A DNA stretch of 39,314 nt. Source: Bradyrhizobium sp. Lineage in GTDB: Bacteria; Pseudomonadota; Alphaproteobacteria; Rhizobiales; Xanthobacteraceae. Location of the stretch: the NCBI RefSeq assembly GCF_030697065.1, contig NZ_JAUYQU010000199.1, positions 1 through 39,314 on the forward strand, read 5' to 3'. This document shows, piece by piece, positions 31,840 to 39,314 of this stretch; position 1 is the first letter of the stretch, and every line of letters begins with the position of its first letter. A program made the position numbers and the translations under genes. The notes beneath the pieces were generated by a model, which did not search any database, was not told the DNA's origin, and saw only the letters and a list, made by a program, of their open reading frames with translations.

Positions 31840-31953
31840 GAACGTGATTTATGTGACGGAGAAATTCACTGACCGGAAACAGGCATGAGACAGCAGGCCA
31901 AGTGTTCACGGTGAGAGCATAGCCGAACACAGGCCATGCTTCGGGACCTCGTG

Positions 31954-31991
31954 CAAAAGCTCGGCCGCGGGCCCGCTGGCCGCAGCCGAGC
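31954..31991 (-). terminator. Intrinsic terminator of the 28-aa membrane gene
   Basis: GCTCGGCCGCGG (31959-31970) pairs with CCGCAGCCGAGC (31980-31991) with one mismatch around a 9-nt loop. On the minus strand it is followed by TTTT. It starts 13 nt after the tiny gene's stop, so that gene is monocistronic. Confidence 0.75.
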
Positions 31992-32003
31992 TCCGATGAC
32001 ATT

Positions 32004-32090
32004 CTAACGATTCATGAACAATGCAAGAAGCAGAATGATCGGAAGCGGAATTCCGATCAACCAGAGCAGCGCACCTTTACCGAAACCCAT
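32004..32090 (-). CDS. Tiny hydrophobic membrane protein (28 aa), EcfG-type promoter
   Basis: ATG at 32090 opens a 28-residue protein: MGFGKGALLWLIGIPLPIIL followed by LLALFMNR. One Lys precedes and one Arg ends a single membrane helix with an IPLP kink. Support is complete at the DNA level: a perfect AGGAGG ribosome-binding site 6-11 nt upstream, an EcfG-type promoter at 32121-32145, and an intrinsic terminator right after the stop. The core aligns with the 22-residue protein at 30054-30122 (LLWL, GIP, P, then I/L run). I know of no characterised function. It may belong to the short membrane peptides that modulate envelope complexes under stress. Confidence 0.78.
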   Translation of the reverse strand: MGFGKGALLWLIGIPLPIILLLALFMNR

Positions 32091-32120
32091 GTCAGCCTCC
32101 TGATGTATGACTGCGTGGAT

Positions 32121-32145
32121 AACTCGCGAGGATTTCCAGGGTTCC
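32121..32145 (-). promoter_or_regulatory. EcfG-type stress promoter of the 28-aa membrane gene
   Basis: GGAAC (32145-32141), 17 nt, GTT (32123-32121) on the minus strand. The GTT is 31 nt upstream of the ATG, leaving a short 5' leader that contains AGGAGG. Confidence 0.68.
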
Positions 32146-32159
32146 CGATTCCGGTGGAT

Positions 32160-33404
32160 TCACCGTGCCGGCGGGCCGTCCCGATCCAGCGCGAAATCGC
32201 GCAACAGCGGCGAGGTCGACCCCGCGATCAGGTCGCCGATCAATTCAGCTGCGAGAAAACTGAAGGTGATTCCGTTACCGCCATAACCATAGGCGGCATA
32301 GATGCCTTTGGTGCCCGGCACCGGACCGATCAACGGCAATCCGTCGCTTGTGGTGTCAAACGTGCCGGACCAGCTGAACTCGATGTCGAGCCTGGCGGCC
32401 GGCCACAGCGCGGCGAGTTTCTGCGTCAGCAGGCGCGACTTTTCCGGAATCAGGGCATCGCGCGCGTCGGGCTCCACCACCTCGCGGCTATCTTCGCCGC
32501 CAATGATGATGCGTCCCGCGGCTGTCGAACGCGCATAGAGATAATCCTTGCTGTCTTCCCAGATCAGCACACCGTCTTTCCAGATGTTCTCCGGCTGTGG
32601 CGTGGTCGCGATGGCCCAGCTCGACGACGCCGCGTGGACCGTGGAGCGCACGATATCGGGCATCACATAACCCGTCGCCAGGACAACCGAGCGCGCCTCG
32701 ATCTCGCGGCCATTCTTCAGAAGCACGCCGACCGAGCGTGCGGAGGCATCGAACTGCACGGCCTCGGCCTCGAATATCCGGGCGCCGCGGCCGATGGCGA
32801 CGGCGAGCGTTCCACGCGCTAGTTGCATGGGGTCGGCATCCGCCGATCCCGGCGATACAATCGCTCCGGCGCGGGCAATGCTGAACGTTTCGAGCAGCGT
32901 GGCATGATCGAGAAAATCGCCGGGCAATCCGGCCCGCTTTCGCAGATCATGCTCTTCGTGGAGCTGCCTGCCGGTGTCGCCAGCCGCCAGCAGCAACGAA
33001 TTCCTGTCCCGCATTTCGCTGGCGATGCCGAGCTGCATCACCAGCGACTTCAATCGGGCGACGGCATGCAGGCTCGCCAGATAGGCTCGCGATGCCCGCT
33101 CAAAACCGTAGACTTCGGTGAGTTGCGTCAGCGAGCAGTCGATTTCCCATAGCAGCATCGAAGTGGAAGCGGCGGTGCTGCCCCGCCCGGGAAATTCGCG
33201 ATCGACGATGACGACATCGAGCCCCTGGCGCGTCAGGCGTTCCGCGGTCAGCGATCCGGTAATGCCGCCGCCGACGATGAGCGCATCGCATTTCAGATTC
33301 TGGCCGACATCAAGACGGACAGGATGCTTGCCGGCAGCAAACCAGGGTGAGTTACCGCCCCGAAGGTCGGCATGGTCGGCTTCGTCCGTATCAAGAACGC
33401 TAAT
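32160..33404 (-). CDS. FAD-dependent oxidoreductase (DAO family), probable ATT start
   Basis: The product (about 414 residues) is a D-amino-acid-oxidase-fold flavoprotein. The FAD-binding motif CDALIVGGGITGSLTAERLT and the second strand DVVIVDREFPGRGST are intact, followed by VLATGYVMPDIV and a C-terminal YAAYGYGGNGITFSFLAAEL. Upstream of the motif the frame is open from 33437 but has no ATG, GTG or TTG; the first ATG (33158) would delete the whole FAD motif. ATT 33404 is well placed: GAGG lies 7-10 nt before it and the product would start ISVLDTDEADHADL. An EcfG-type promoter lies 84 nt upstream. Either a rare ATT start, a start-codon loss, or a sequence error. Confidence 0.72.
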   Translation of the reverse strand: MSVLDTDEADHADLRGGNSPWFAAGKHPVRLDVGQNLKCDALIVGGGITGSLTAERLTRQGLDVVIVDREFPGRGSTAASTSMLLWEIDCSLTQLTEVYGFERASRAYLASLHAVARLKSLVMQLGIASEMRDRNSLLLAAGDTGRQLHEEHDLRKRAGLPGDFLDHATLLETFSIARAGAIVSPGSADADPMQLARGTLAVAIGRGARIFEAEAVQFDASARSVGVLLKNGREIEARSVVLATGYVMPDIVRSTVHAASSSWAIATTPQPENIWKDGVLIWEDSKDYLYARSTAAGRIIIGGEDSREVVEPDARDALIPEKSRLLTQKLAALWPAARLDIEFSWSGTFDTTSDGLPLIGPVPGTKGIYAAYGYGGNGITFSFLAAELIGDLIAGSTSPLLRDFALDRDGPPAR

Positions 33405-33487
33405 GAGGCACCTCGGACACTGGCGGCTGGCTGGATGTCATCCGGGAATGTCGGAACAGGCGTTTCGCCCGCACCGGGGTGCAGACC

Positions 33488-33512
33488 AACAGAAAAGAGG
33501 AACTTTTGTTCC
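33488..33512 (-). promoter_or_regulatory. EcfG-type stress promoter of the FAD oxidoreductase
   Basis: GGAAC (33512-33508), 17 nt, GTT (33490-33488) on the minus strand, 84 nt before the proposed ATT start. GGAAC-TTTT-GTTCC (33499-33512) forms the same inverted repeat around the -35 as at 31047-31060. Confidence 0.62.
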
Positions 33513-33551
33513 ATGTTGGCCTGAATCAAGCGCCGGTACGGGCGCGCAACA

Positions 33552-33761
33552 TCAGGTCTTGACCGGCGTCGTGTAGATTTCCGAACCTTCTTCGTCGATC
33601 ACCACCACGGACCGGTCACGGTCGCCGTCGGCCAGATCAATCGCGATCTGACGTGCGATCAGATCGGCGGTTTTCCTGGCATCGCTTTCATTGGCGCAAT
33701 CGAGCCCGACGGGATCCTCGAGCCGCACGCCGTCGGCAATATCGAAATGGAAAATGGGCAT
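33552..33761 (-). CDS. DUF6894 family small protein
   Basis: The 69-residue protein begins PIFHFDIADGVRLEDPVGLD and ends RSVVVIDEEGSEIYTTPV. This matches the DUF6894 family, small proteins very common in Bradyrhizobium and Methylobacterium: a beta strand, the DGxRxxDxxGxD turn, an Ala-rich helix (ARKTADLIARQIAID), then a closing beta hairpin. The function is unknown. ATG 33761 has AGGAG 8-12 nt upstream. It lies between two EcfG-type sites and in the same direction as its stress-gene neighbours. Confidence 0.82.
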   Translation of the reverse strand: MPIFHFDIADGVRLEDPVGLDCANESDARKTADLIARQIAIDLADGDRDRSVVVIDEEGSEIYTTPVKT

Positions 33762-33782
33762 TCGCTATCTCCTGCGAGATAC

Positions 33783-33807
33783 AATGCCTCGAAGCTCAGG
33801 CTGTTCC
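33783..33807 (-). promoter_or_regulatory. Weak EcfG-type promoter candidate of the DUF6894 gene
   Basis: GGAAC (33807-33803) followed after 17 nt by ATT (C-ATT) on the minus strand, 22 nt before the ATG. It has the same -10 deviation as the site before the PhnA-like gene. Confidence 0.35.
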
Positions 33808-33919
33808 TTGTATCAGTATCCCGAACCGAAACGGGAACCATCGCTTCCGCAATGGCCGGACATAAACGCGAAGCGTGTCTTCGCCTTGGTATCCCCGGCC
33901 ATCCGCGTCCTTGAAAGCC

Positions 33920-35506
33920 TCAATAGCCGAGCGCGCAGCCGTCCTTGCGCGGGTCGGAACCCCCGGTCAGCGTGCCCTTGGCCCAGTCGATCCAGATCGC
34001 CTGGCCGCCGCCGAGCGGCCCGACCACGCTGGTGGTCTTGTGGCCGAGCTTCTTCAGGCCCTCGACGATCTCGGCGGGGATTCCGTCCTCGAGCTGGTAG
34101 ACGCCCTCGTAATGCAGGCCGCGCGGCATATCGATGGCTTCCTGCACGTCGCAGCCATAGTCGAGCATGTTGGTCAGCACATGGGTTTGGCCGACCGGCT
34201 GATACTGCCCGCCCATCACGCCGAACGGCATCACGGCGCGGCCATTCCTGGTGACCAGGCTCGGAATGATGGTGTGCAGCGGCCGCTTGCCGGGCGCGAT
34301 GCAGTTGGGATGGCCAGGCTGGATGCGGAAGCCGCCGCCGCGATTCTGCAGCAGAATGCCGGTGTTGTTGGAGACGATCGCCGAGCCGAACGAGTGCGCG
34401 ATCGAGTTGATGAACGAACAGACGTTGCGATCCCTGTCGACCACGGTGATGTAGACCGTCGAGGGGTTCATCGGCGGCGTCACCACCGGCAGATCGAGCA
34501 TGCGATCCATCCGGATCTGGCTGCCGTATTCCTCGGCGAATTCCGGGGTCAGGATCCGCGTCACATCGACATTGACGTGGGCGGGATCGCCGATGTGCTG
34601 CTCACGCATCAGATAGGCGATCCGCGCGGCCTCGGCTTCGAGATGAAACCGTTCGATGCTCATCGCCGGGAATTTGGTCAGGTCGAACCGCGACAGGATG
34701 TTCAGCATCACCAGCATGGTGATGCCGGGGCCGTTCGGCGGGCACTGCCAGACGTCGTGGCCCTTGTACAGGGTGCCTATCGCCGAGGTGGTCTCGGTGG
34801 TGTGCGCGGCGAAGTCGTCGAGCGTGTGCAGGCCGCCGATGCCGCGCAGCGTTTCGACCATGTCGTCGGCCACGGCGCCCTTATAGAACGCATCGCGGCC
34901 GTCCTTGGCGATCGCGCGCAGCGTCTTGCCGAGCTCGGGCTGGTGGATGACGTCGCCGGCCACCGCCGGCTTGCCATGCGGCAGCAGATAGCGCTCGGTG
35001 TTGACGCCCTTCTTCAGCTTGTCGAACTGGTTGTTCCAGTCGAAGGCGATGCGGGGGGCAACGACATAGCCTTCCTCTGCGGCCTTGATCGCCGGCTGCA
35101 GCAGGGTGTCGAAACCGAGCTTGCCGTGATCGCGCAGGATGGTGGCCCAGGCGTCGACCGCGCCCGGAATGGAGACGGCGTGCGCCGAAGTCAGCGGGAT
35201 CGAATTGATCTTGCGCTCGAGATACCACTCCGCGGTCGCCGCCTGCGGCGCACGGCCCGAGCCGTTATAGGCCACGATCTTGCCTTCACCCTTGGGCTGC
35301 ACCAGCGCGAAGCAGTCGCCGCCGATCCCGGTGGATTGCGGCTCGATCACCCCGAGCAGCGCACAGGCCGCCACCGCGGCGTCTGCGGCGGTGCCGCCGG
35401 CTTGCAGCACCTCGATCGCCGCCAGGGCTGCCAGCGGATGCGACGTCGCCACCATTCCGTTTTGGGCGTGGACCGTGGACCGGCCTCCGAGATGGAAATT
35501 CCTCAT
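33920..35506 (-). CDS. Gamma-glutamyltransferase family protein, cytoplasmic
   Basis: The 528-residue protein is an Ntn-hydrolase of the gamma-glutamyltransferase family. It shows the N-terminal HPLAALAAIEVLQAGGTAADAAVAA and GIGGDCFALVQ, and the self-cleavage region PSTVYITVVDRDRNVCSFIN, where Thr350 is the predicted nucleophile generated by autoprocessing. The late GGFRIQPGHPNCIAPGKRP and MGGQYQPVGQTHVLTNMLD fit as well. There is no signal peptide, unlike classical periplasmic GGT, so it probably acts in the cytoplasm on gamma-glutamyl compounds or as an acylase. Translation from ATG 35506; upstream sequence has no strong ribosome-binding site. Confidence 0.88.
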   Translation of the reverse strand: MRNFHLGGRSTVHAQNGMVATSHPLAALAAIEVLQAGGTAADAAVAACALLGVIEPQSTGIGGDCFALVQPKGEGKIVAYNGSGRAPQAATAEWYLERKINSIPLTSAHAVSIPGAVDAWATILRDHGKLGFDTLLQPAIKAAEEGYVVAPRIAFDWNNQFDKLKKGVNTERYLLPHGKPAVAGDVIHQPELGKTLRAIAKDGRDAFYKGAVADDMVETLRGIGGLHTLDDFAAHTTETTSAIGTLYKGHDVWQCPPNGPGITMLVMLNILSRFDLTKFPAMSIERFHLEAEAARIAYLMREQHIGDPAHVNVDVTRILTPEFAEEYGSQIRMDRMLDLPVVTPPMNPSTVYITVVDRDRNVCSFINSIAHSFGSAIVSNNTGILLQNRGGGFRIQPGHPNCIAPGKRPLHTIIPSLVTRNGRAVMPFGVMGGQYQPVGQTHVLTNMLDYGCDVQEAIDMPRGLHYEGVYQLEDGIPAEIVEGLKKLGHKTTSVVGPLGGGQAIWIDWAKGTLTGGSDPRKDGCALGY

Positions 35507-35695
35507 GCCAAATTGCTCACTTTTGCGATTTTATCGTTGTTTCGGGCGCTGATTACTTGGCATATTCGGGAACCGTTGGGAATGCTCTGGCATGCATGAG
35601 GCCCTCCCGGTTGTCCCGGCTGGCCGGCAATTGCACGCGGGGCGCAGCGACGCCCCGGTCTTTCCCCTGCCCCACCCGCCTGATAAACCTCCGCC

Positions 35696-36445
35696 ATGCC
35701 CTTTACCGTTGCCGCTTTCTACCAGTTTGCAGCCCTGCCGGACTTCCGCGAACTGCGCGAACCGTTGCGGGCGATTTGCGCGGGTCTCGACCTGAAAGGC
35801 AGCGTGCTGCTGGCTCATGAGGGCATCAACGGCTCGGTCGCGGGCACCGAAGCTGATATCGGCGGCCTGATCGGGGAACTTCGCTCCGGCACATTGTTCG
35901 CCGGCCGGCTCGACCATCTCGAACTGAAATTCTCGAGCGCTGAGGAAATACCGTTCCGGCGGCTAAAGATTCGCCTGAAAAAGGAGATCGTCACCCTCGG
36001 CGATCCCGCCGCTGATCCGACCCGGCAAGTCGGGGTTTATGTCGAGCCCGAGGACTGGAACGCGCTGATCGCTGCCCCGGACACGCTCGTCATCGACACC
36101 CGCAACGCGTTCGAGGTGGCGATGGGGACCTTCCCCGGCGCGGTCGATCCTGGCATCGGGAATTTCGGCCAGTTCAAGGATTTCGCCGCGCTCCGGCTCG
36201 ACCCGGCGAAACACCGAAAGATTGCGATGTTCTGCACCGGCGGCATCCGTTGCGAAAAGGCCAGCGCCTGGCTGCTCGGGCGCGGCTTTGCCGAGGTCTA
36301 TCACCTCAAGGGCCGCATCCTCAAATACCTCGAAGGCGTGCCGGAAGCGGACAGCCGCTGGCGCGGCGAATGTTTCGTCTTTGACGACCGCGTCGCGCTC
36401 GGGCACGGCTTGCGGGAACGTCGCAAGGATCATTCAAGTGAGTGA
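35696..36445 (+). CDS. trhO: tRNA uridine(34) hydroxylase (rhodanese-like)
   Basis: The 249-residue protein matches TrhO (YceA): N-terminal acylphosphatase-like domain (KGSVLLAHEGINGSVAGTEA, LKFSSAEEIPFRRLKIRLKK) and a rhodanese domain (VIDTRNAFEVAMGTFPGAVD, then MFCTGGIRCEKASAWLLGRG with catalytic Cys180). TrhO hydroxylates U34 of certain tRNAs in an oxygen-dependent reaction. The family region GRILKYLEGVPEADSRWRGE is also present. At 249 residues it is shorter than E. coli TrhO (about 350) because it lacks the C-terminal extension, which is usual in Rhizobiales as far as I recall. The SlyX gene starts 8 nt inside its 3' end. Confidence 0.9.
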   Translation: MPFTVAAFYQFAALPDFRELREPLRAICAGLDLKGSVLLAHEGINGSVAGTEADIGGLIGELRSGTLFAGRLDHLELKFSSAEEIPFRRLKIRLKKEIVTLGDPAADPTRQVGVYVEPEDWNALIAAPDTLVIDTRNAFEVAMGTFPGAVDPGIGNFGQFKDFAALRLDPAKHRKIAMFCTGGIRCEKASAWLLGRGFAEVYHLKGRILKYLEGVPEADSRWRGECFVFDDRVALGHGLRERRKDHSSE

Positions 36446-36653
36446 GACACGGGTTCTCAGCGACCGCATCGACGCGCTTGAAATCCGGCTGTCGTTCCAG
36501 GACGAAACCATCGAGGCGCTGAACAAGACCATCACCGCGCAATGGCAGCAGATCGACACCCTGACGCGGCAGGTCGCGGGCCTGAACGAACGGCTGCAAG
36601 CGGCGGAGGCCAGCGCACCGGGCGCAACCGACGAGCCGCCGCCACACTATTAG
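36438..36653 (+). CDS. slyX: SlyX family protein
   Basis: The 71-residue protein is a short coiled coil with heptads across LSDRIDALEIRLSFQDETIE, followed by ALNKTITAQWQQIDTLTRQV and AGLNERLQAAE. It ends in DEPPPHY, the typical SlyX C-terminus (PPPHY). The function is unknown. GTG 36438 has AAGGA about 8-12 nt upstream and gives SETRVLSDRI. The first codons overlap the last three of trhO, so the two genes are translationally coupled. Confidence 0.9.
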   Translation: MSETRVLSDRIDALEIRLSFQDETIEALNKTITAQWQQIDTLTRQVAGLNERLQAAEASAPGATDEPPPHY

Positions 36654-36691
36654 GGCCCGGGTTGCGGCAGGAGCGACGGAAACCAACAGCC

Positions 36692-36724
36692 AAAAAAAAT
36701 CGGCCTCCGAAAGGAGGCCGATTT
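36692..36724. terminator. Bidirectional intrinsic terminator
   Basis: CGGCCTCC (36701-36708) and GGAGGCCG (36713-36720) close on a GAAA tetraloop, with the stem extended by A/T pairs. The minus strand gets an eight-T run (A 36692-36699), strong for the small secreted protein gene. The plus strand gets only ATTTG, weaker for slyX. Confidence 0.88.
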
Positions 36725-36743
36725 GTCAATTCAGACGATACTA

Positions 36744-37004
36744 TCAATCACGCTCGATGATCACCGTCTTGCTGTCCCGGTCATAGCCGCGGTCGCCGCG
36801 GTTCTTCTTGATCACCACGGTCTCGTTTCGATCGCGATAATGGCGCTCACGGATCACCTCACGCTCGCGAACGCGATCGGGACTGGATCCGACGGTCACG
36901 CCGACGCCATTCGGGCCGACGCCGACACCAACCTGTGCCGTGGCCGGGATCGCGAGACAAATTCCGGCGGCAGCGAGAGATACGATTGCAAAACGCTTGA
37001 TCAT
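36744..37004 (-). CDS. Small secreted basic protein, hypothetical
   Basis: The 86-residue product has a signal peptide (IKRFAIVSLAAAGICLAIPA, cleavage ATA-QVG near residue 24), a Gly/Val repeat (VGVGVGPNGVGVTVG), and a highly charged tail (RVREREVIRERHYRDRNETV, then DSKTVIIERD). Such proteins are common in Bradyrhizobium, and I know of no function. GAGGAG lies 7-12 nt before the ATG at 37004. The frame extends 12 codons upstream without support. Confidence 0.78.
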   Translation of the reverse strand: MIKRFAIVSLAAAGICLAIPATAQVGVGVGPNGVGVTVGSSPDRVREREVIRERHYRDRNETVVIKKNRGDRGYDRDSKTVIIERD

Positions 37005-37095
37005 TGCATGCTCCTCAATGGGTGGATTATGCGACGGCAAGTCCGGTCGGGTGGTATTGTTCCCGAAAGCTCAGCACGACAGGAGACACCCGGTC

Positions 37096-37230
37096 TCACG
37101 CCTTGATGCCGAACCAGAACGCAAGCGCCACGATACAAACCACGACCACGATCCCCACCATCGGGGCCACCTGCTTCGAACTCCCGCTTCGCGGCGAGTC
37201 ATTGGCGGGGTGATTGAATTCATCCTGCAT
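37096..37230 (-). CDS. Small bitopic membrane protein (44 aa)
   Basis: From ATG 37230 the product has a polar N-terminus (QDEFNHPANDSPRSGSSKQV) and a membrane span (VGIVVVVCIVALAFWFGI), ending IKA. The composition is typical of small single-span proteins. The ribosome-binding site is weak, and the frame continues upstream for 22 codons without similarity. It lies 35 nt downstream of the 73-residue gene in the same direction and may be co-transcribed from its EcfG-type promoter. Confidence 0.55.
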   Translation of the reverse strand: MQDEFNHPANDSPRSGSSKQVAPMVGIVVVVCIVALAFWFGIKA

Positions 37231-37265
37231 GTGAACCGACCGATGGAGAATTGCAGTGGCGCTAA

Positions 37266-37787
<522 letters not shown>

Positions 37788-37865
37788 TTATCGCCAGGCC
37801 GGAGGACTGCGCAGACAAGGTCTCGCTGCTAACGACATCGCCGTGGTCGTCACGGTGCCTCCGTG

Positions 37866-39314
37866 CTAGCGCGCATCCTGCAGGATCATGTCGGACGCCT
37901 TCTCGGCGATCATAATAACCGGGGCGTTGGTATTGCCCGATACCAGATCCGGCATGACGGAGGCATCGACCACGCGAAGGCCTTCGATCCCGCGAAGGCG
38001 AAGCCGCTGATCAACCACCGCGAGCGTATCGTTGCCCATCCGGCAGGTCGAGGTCGGATGATAGACGGTACTGCCGCGCTGCCGGCAGAATGCCAGCAAA
38101 TCCTCATCGCTCACGACCTTGGCACCCGGTTCGGACTCCTCGACCACGAAGGGCTTGAGCGCGGGCGCGGCCAAAATCCTGCGCAGGATCTTGAGGCCCT
38201 CCACATTGACGGCGCGATCGGTTTCCGTCGCGAGGTAATTGATGCGGATCTCCGGCGCCGCCATCGGGTCGGCGCTCTTGATGCGCAGCGTACCGCGGCT
38301 CTCCGGCCGCACCTGGCAGACCGACGCGCTGAAGGCGGAATAGGGATGCAGCTTCTCGCCCATCTTGTCGGTCGAGAACGGCAGAAAGTGAATCTGGACG
38401 TCGGGTGAGGCCAGCCGCGGATCGGTCTTGAAGAATGCGCCCGAGGTGCCTGCGGCGATGGTCAGCGGTCCCTTGCGGAACGCCGCATAGCGCGCGCCGG
38501 CCATGATGCGGCGGCCCGGGTGATTGACGATATCGTTGAGCGTGATCGGTTGCGAACAACGCATCACGATCCGGACCTGCATGTGATCCTGCAGGTCGTT
38601 GCCGACGCCGGGGGAGTCGAGCACGACATCGATGCCGTGGCTCTTCAGCAGATCGGCCGGTCCGACACCGGAGAGCTGCAGCAGTTGCGGCGAGTTATAG
38701 GCGCCGCTCGAGATCAGGATTTCCCTGCGCGCCCGCACCGTGCGCAGCGCCCCGTTCTGCCGGTATTCGATCGCGGCGGCACGCCGCCCCTCGAACAGGA
38801 TTCGCTGCGCCAGCGCGGCGGTCTCGATGTGCAGGTTGCGGCGTCCCCTGGCGGGGCGCAGATACGACCTCGCCGTGCTGGCCCGCCGGCCGTTCCGCGT
38901 CGTGGTCTGAAACCAGCCGGCGCCTTCCTGCGTCGCGCCGTTAAAGTCGGGATTGTCGGGGATGCCGGATTCGATCGCCGCCTTGATGAAGGCCCCTGAC
39001 AGCGGATCGGCATGCAGCATGTCGGACACCGGCAACGGACCGCCCTCGCCGTGATACTCATCGGCGCCGCGCTGTTGGTCTTCGGCCTTGCTGAAATACG
39101 GCAGCACGTCGTCGAAACCCCAGCCGGTGTTGCCGTGCTGGCGCCAGCGATCATAGTCCTCATGCTGGCCGCGTACATAGAGCAGGCCGTTGATGGAGCT
39201 CGATCCGCCCAGCACTTTTCCGCGCGGCTGAAACACCTGGCGTCCGTTCAGGCCGGGCTCGGGCTCGGTCTGGTACATCCAGTTGACCGTCTTTTCCTTG
39301 AACAGCTTGCCGTA
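37866..39314 (-). CDS. GMC family oxidoreductase (choline/alcohol dehydrogenase-like), 5' end outside the window
   Basis: The visible 482 residues run from the right edge (YGKLFKEKTVNW, in frame at 39314) to TAG at 37866-37868. They contain the second GMC signature ARREILISSGAYNSPQLLQL, the substrate loop RGKVLGGSSSINGLLYVRGQ near the start, and the catalytic C-terminal end with STVYHPTSTCRMG (active-site His) and VVDASVMPDLVSGNTNAPVI. The family are FAD enzymes oxidising alcohols, choline or glucose. The N-terminal GxGxxG FAD motif lies outside the window. The substrate is not determinable; choline dehydrogenase-like is the usual label. Confidence 0.92.
   Translation of the reverse strand, partial: YGKLFKEKTVNWMYQTEPEPGLNGRQVFQPRGKVLGGSSSINGLLYVRGQHEDYDRWRQHGNTGWGFDDVLPYFSKAEDQQRGADEYHGEGGPLPVSDMLHADPLSGAFIKAAIESGIPDNPDFNGATQEGAGWFQTTTRNGRRASTARSYLRPARGRRNLHIETAALAQRILFEGRRAAAIEYRQNGALRTVRARREILISSGAYNSPQLLQLSGVGPADLLKSHGIDVVLDSPGVGNDLQDHMQVRIVMRCSQPITLNDIVNHPGRRIMAGARYAAFRKGPLTIAAGTSGAFFKTDPRLASPDVQIHFLPFSTDKMGEKLHPYSAFSASVCQVRPESRGTLRIKSADPMAAPEIRINYLATETDRAVNVEGLKILRRILAAPALKPFVVEESEPGAKVVSDEDLLAFCRQRGSTVYHPTSTCRMGNDTLAVVDQRLRLRGIEGLRVVDASVMPDLVSGNTNAPVIMIAEKASDMILQDAR

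Noticed and set aside
32160..33158. ATG 33158 as start of the FAD oxidoreductase
   Set aside because: It would remove the whole GGGITG nucleotide-binding motif, which is intact in the same frame upstream.

Overview
This is a GC-rich chromosomal window from an alphaproteobacterium, most likely Bradyrhizobium, Rhodopseudomonas or a close relative in Nitrobacteraceae. The basis is GC-biased codon use, rhizobial small families (DUF1488, DUF6894, CsbD, YciE/F), a dispersed CCGGAAT-type palindromic repeat, and several promoters of the general-stress sigma factor EcfG type (GGAAC, 17 nt, GTT). No rRNA, tRNA, CRISPR array, transposase or phage gene was seen. The genus is an inference from remembered protein families; no database was searched.

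Layout. 1-2.5 kb: 3' end of an acyl-CoA synthetase gene, a 5'-truncated CBS-domain remnant, an AI-2E family transporter and a SAM methyltransferase. 2.5-8.6 kb (minus): a four-gene beta-oxidation operon (acyl-CoA dehydrogenase, thiolase, FadB/FadJ-like multifunctional enzyme, YciA-like thioesterase) whose consecutive genes overlap or nearly touch. 8.8-14.6 kb (minus): a flavin reductase, a cloverleaf-like repeat, then a tripartite-efflux module (membrane fusion lipoprotein, RND pump, TetR regulator) with a likely operator upstream. 14.7-17.8 kb (plus): decayed small ORFs and a DUF4173-like C-terminal remnant, followed by an OmpR-type response regulator and histidine kinase.

17.8-37.5 kb is dominated by stress and envelope genes: a histone H1-like protein, a YcaQ-type DNA glycosylase, an OmpA-family protein behind two CRP-like dyads, a PMT-type glycosyltransferase, a FecR/beta-barrel pair, cupin, CsbD, FKBP isomerase, transglutaminase-like protein, a large KatE catalase, a PhnA-like membrane protein, a YciE/F ferritin-like protein, a FAD oxidoreductase, DUF6894, gamma-glutamyltransferase, TrhO, SlyX and small secreted or membrane proteins. 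The window ends inside a GMC oxidoreductase gene.

The most notable signal is a set of six GGAAC-N17-GTT promoter matches, each pointing at a nearby stress-type gene. Two tiny related membrane-protein genes (22 and 28 codons, shared core LLWL-GIP-P-I) lie in the same region. One is a complete stand-alone unit with an EcfG-type promoter, strong Shine-Dalgarno and terminator. The other sits just upstream of a terminator that directly precedes katE. A FAD oxidoreductase with an EcfG-type promoter appears to lack any ATG/GTG/TTG start in front of its nucleotide-binding motif; ATT is the best-placed candidate.
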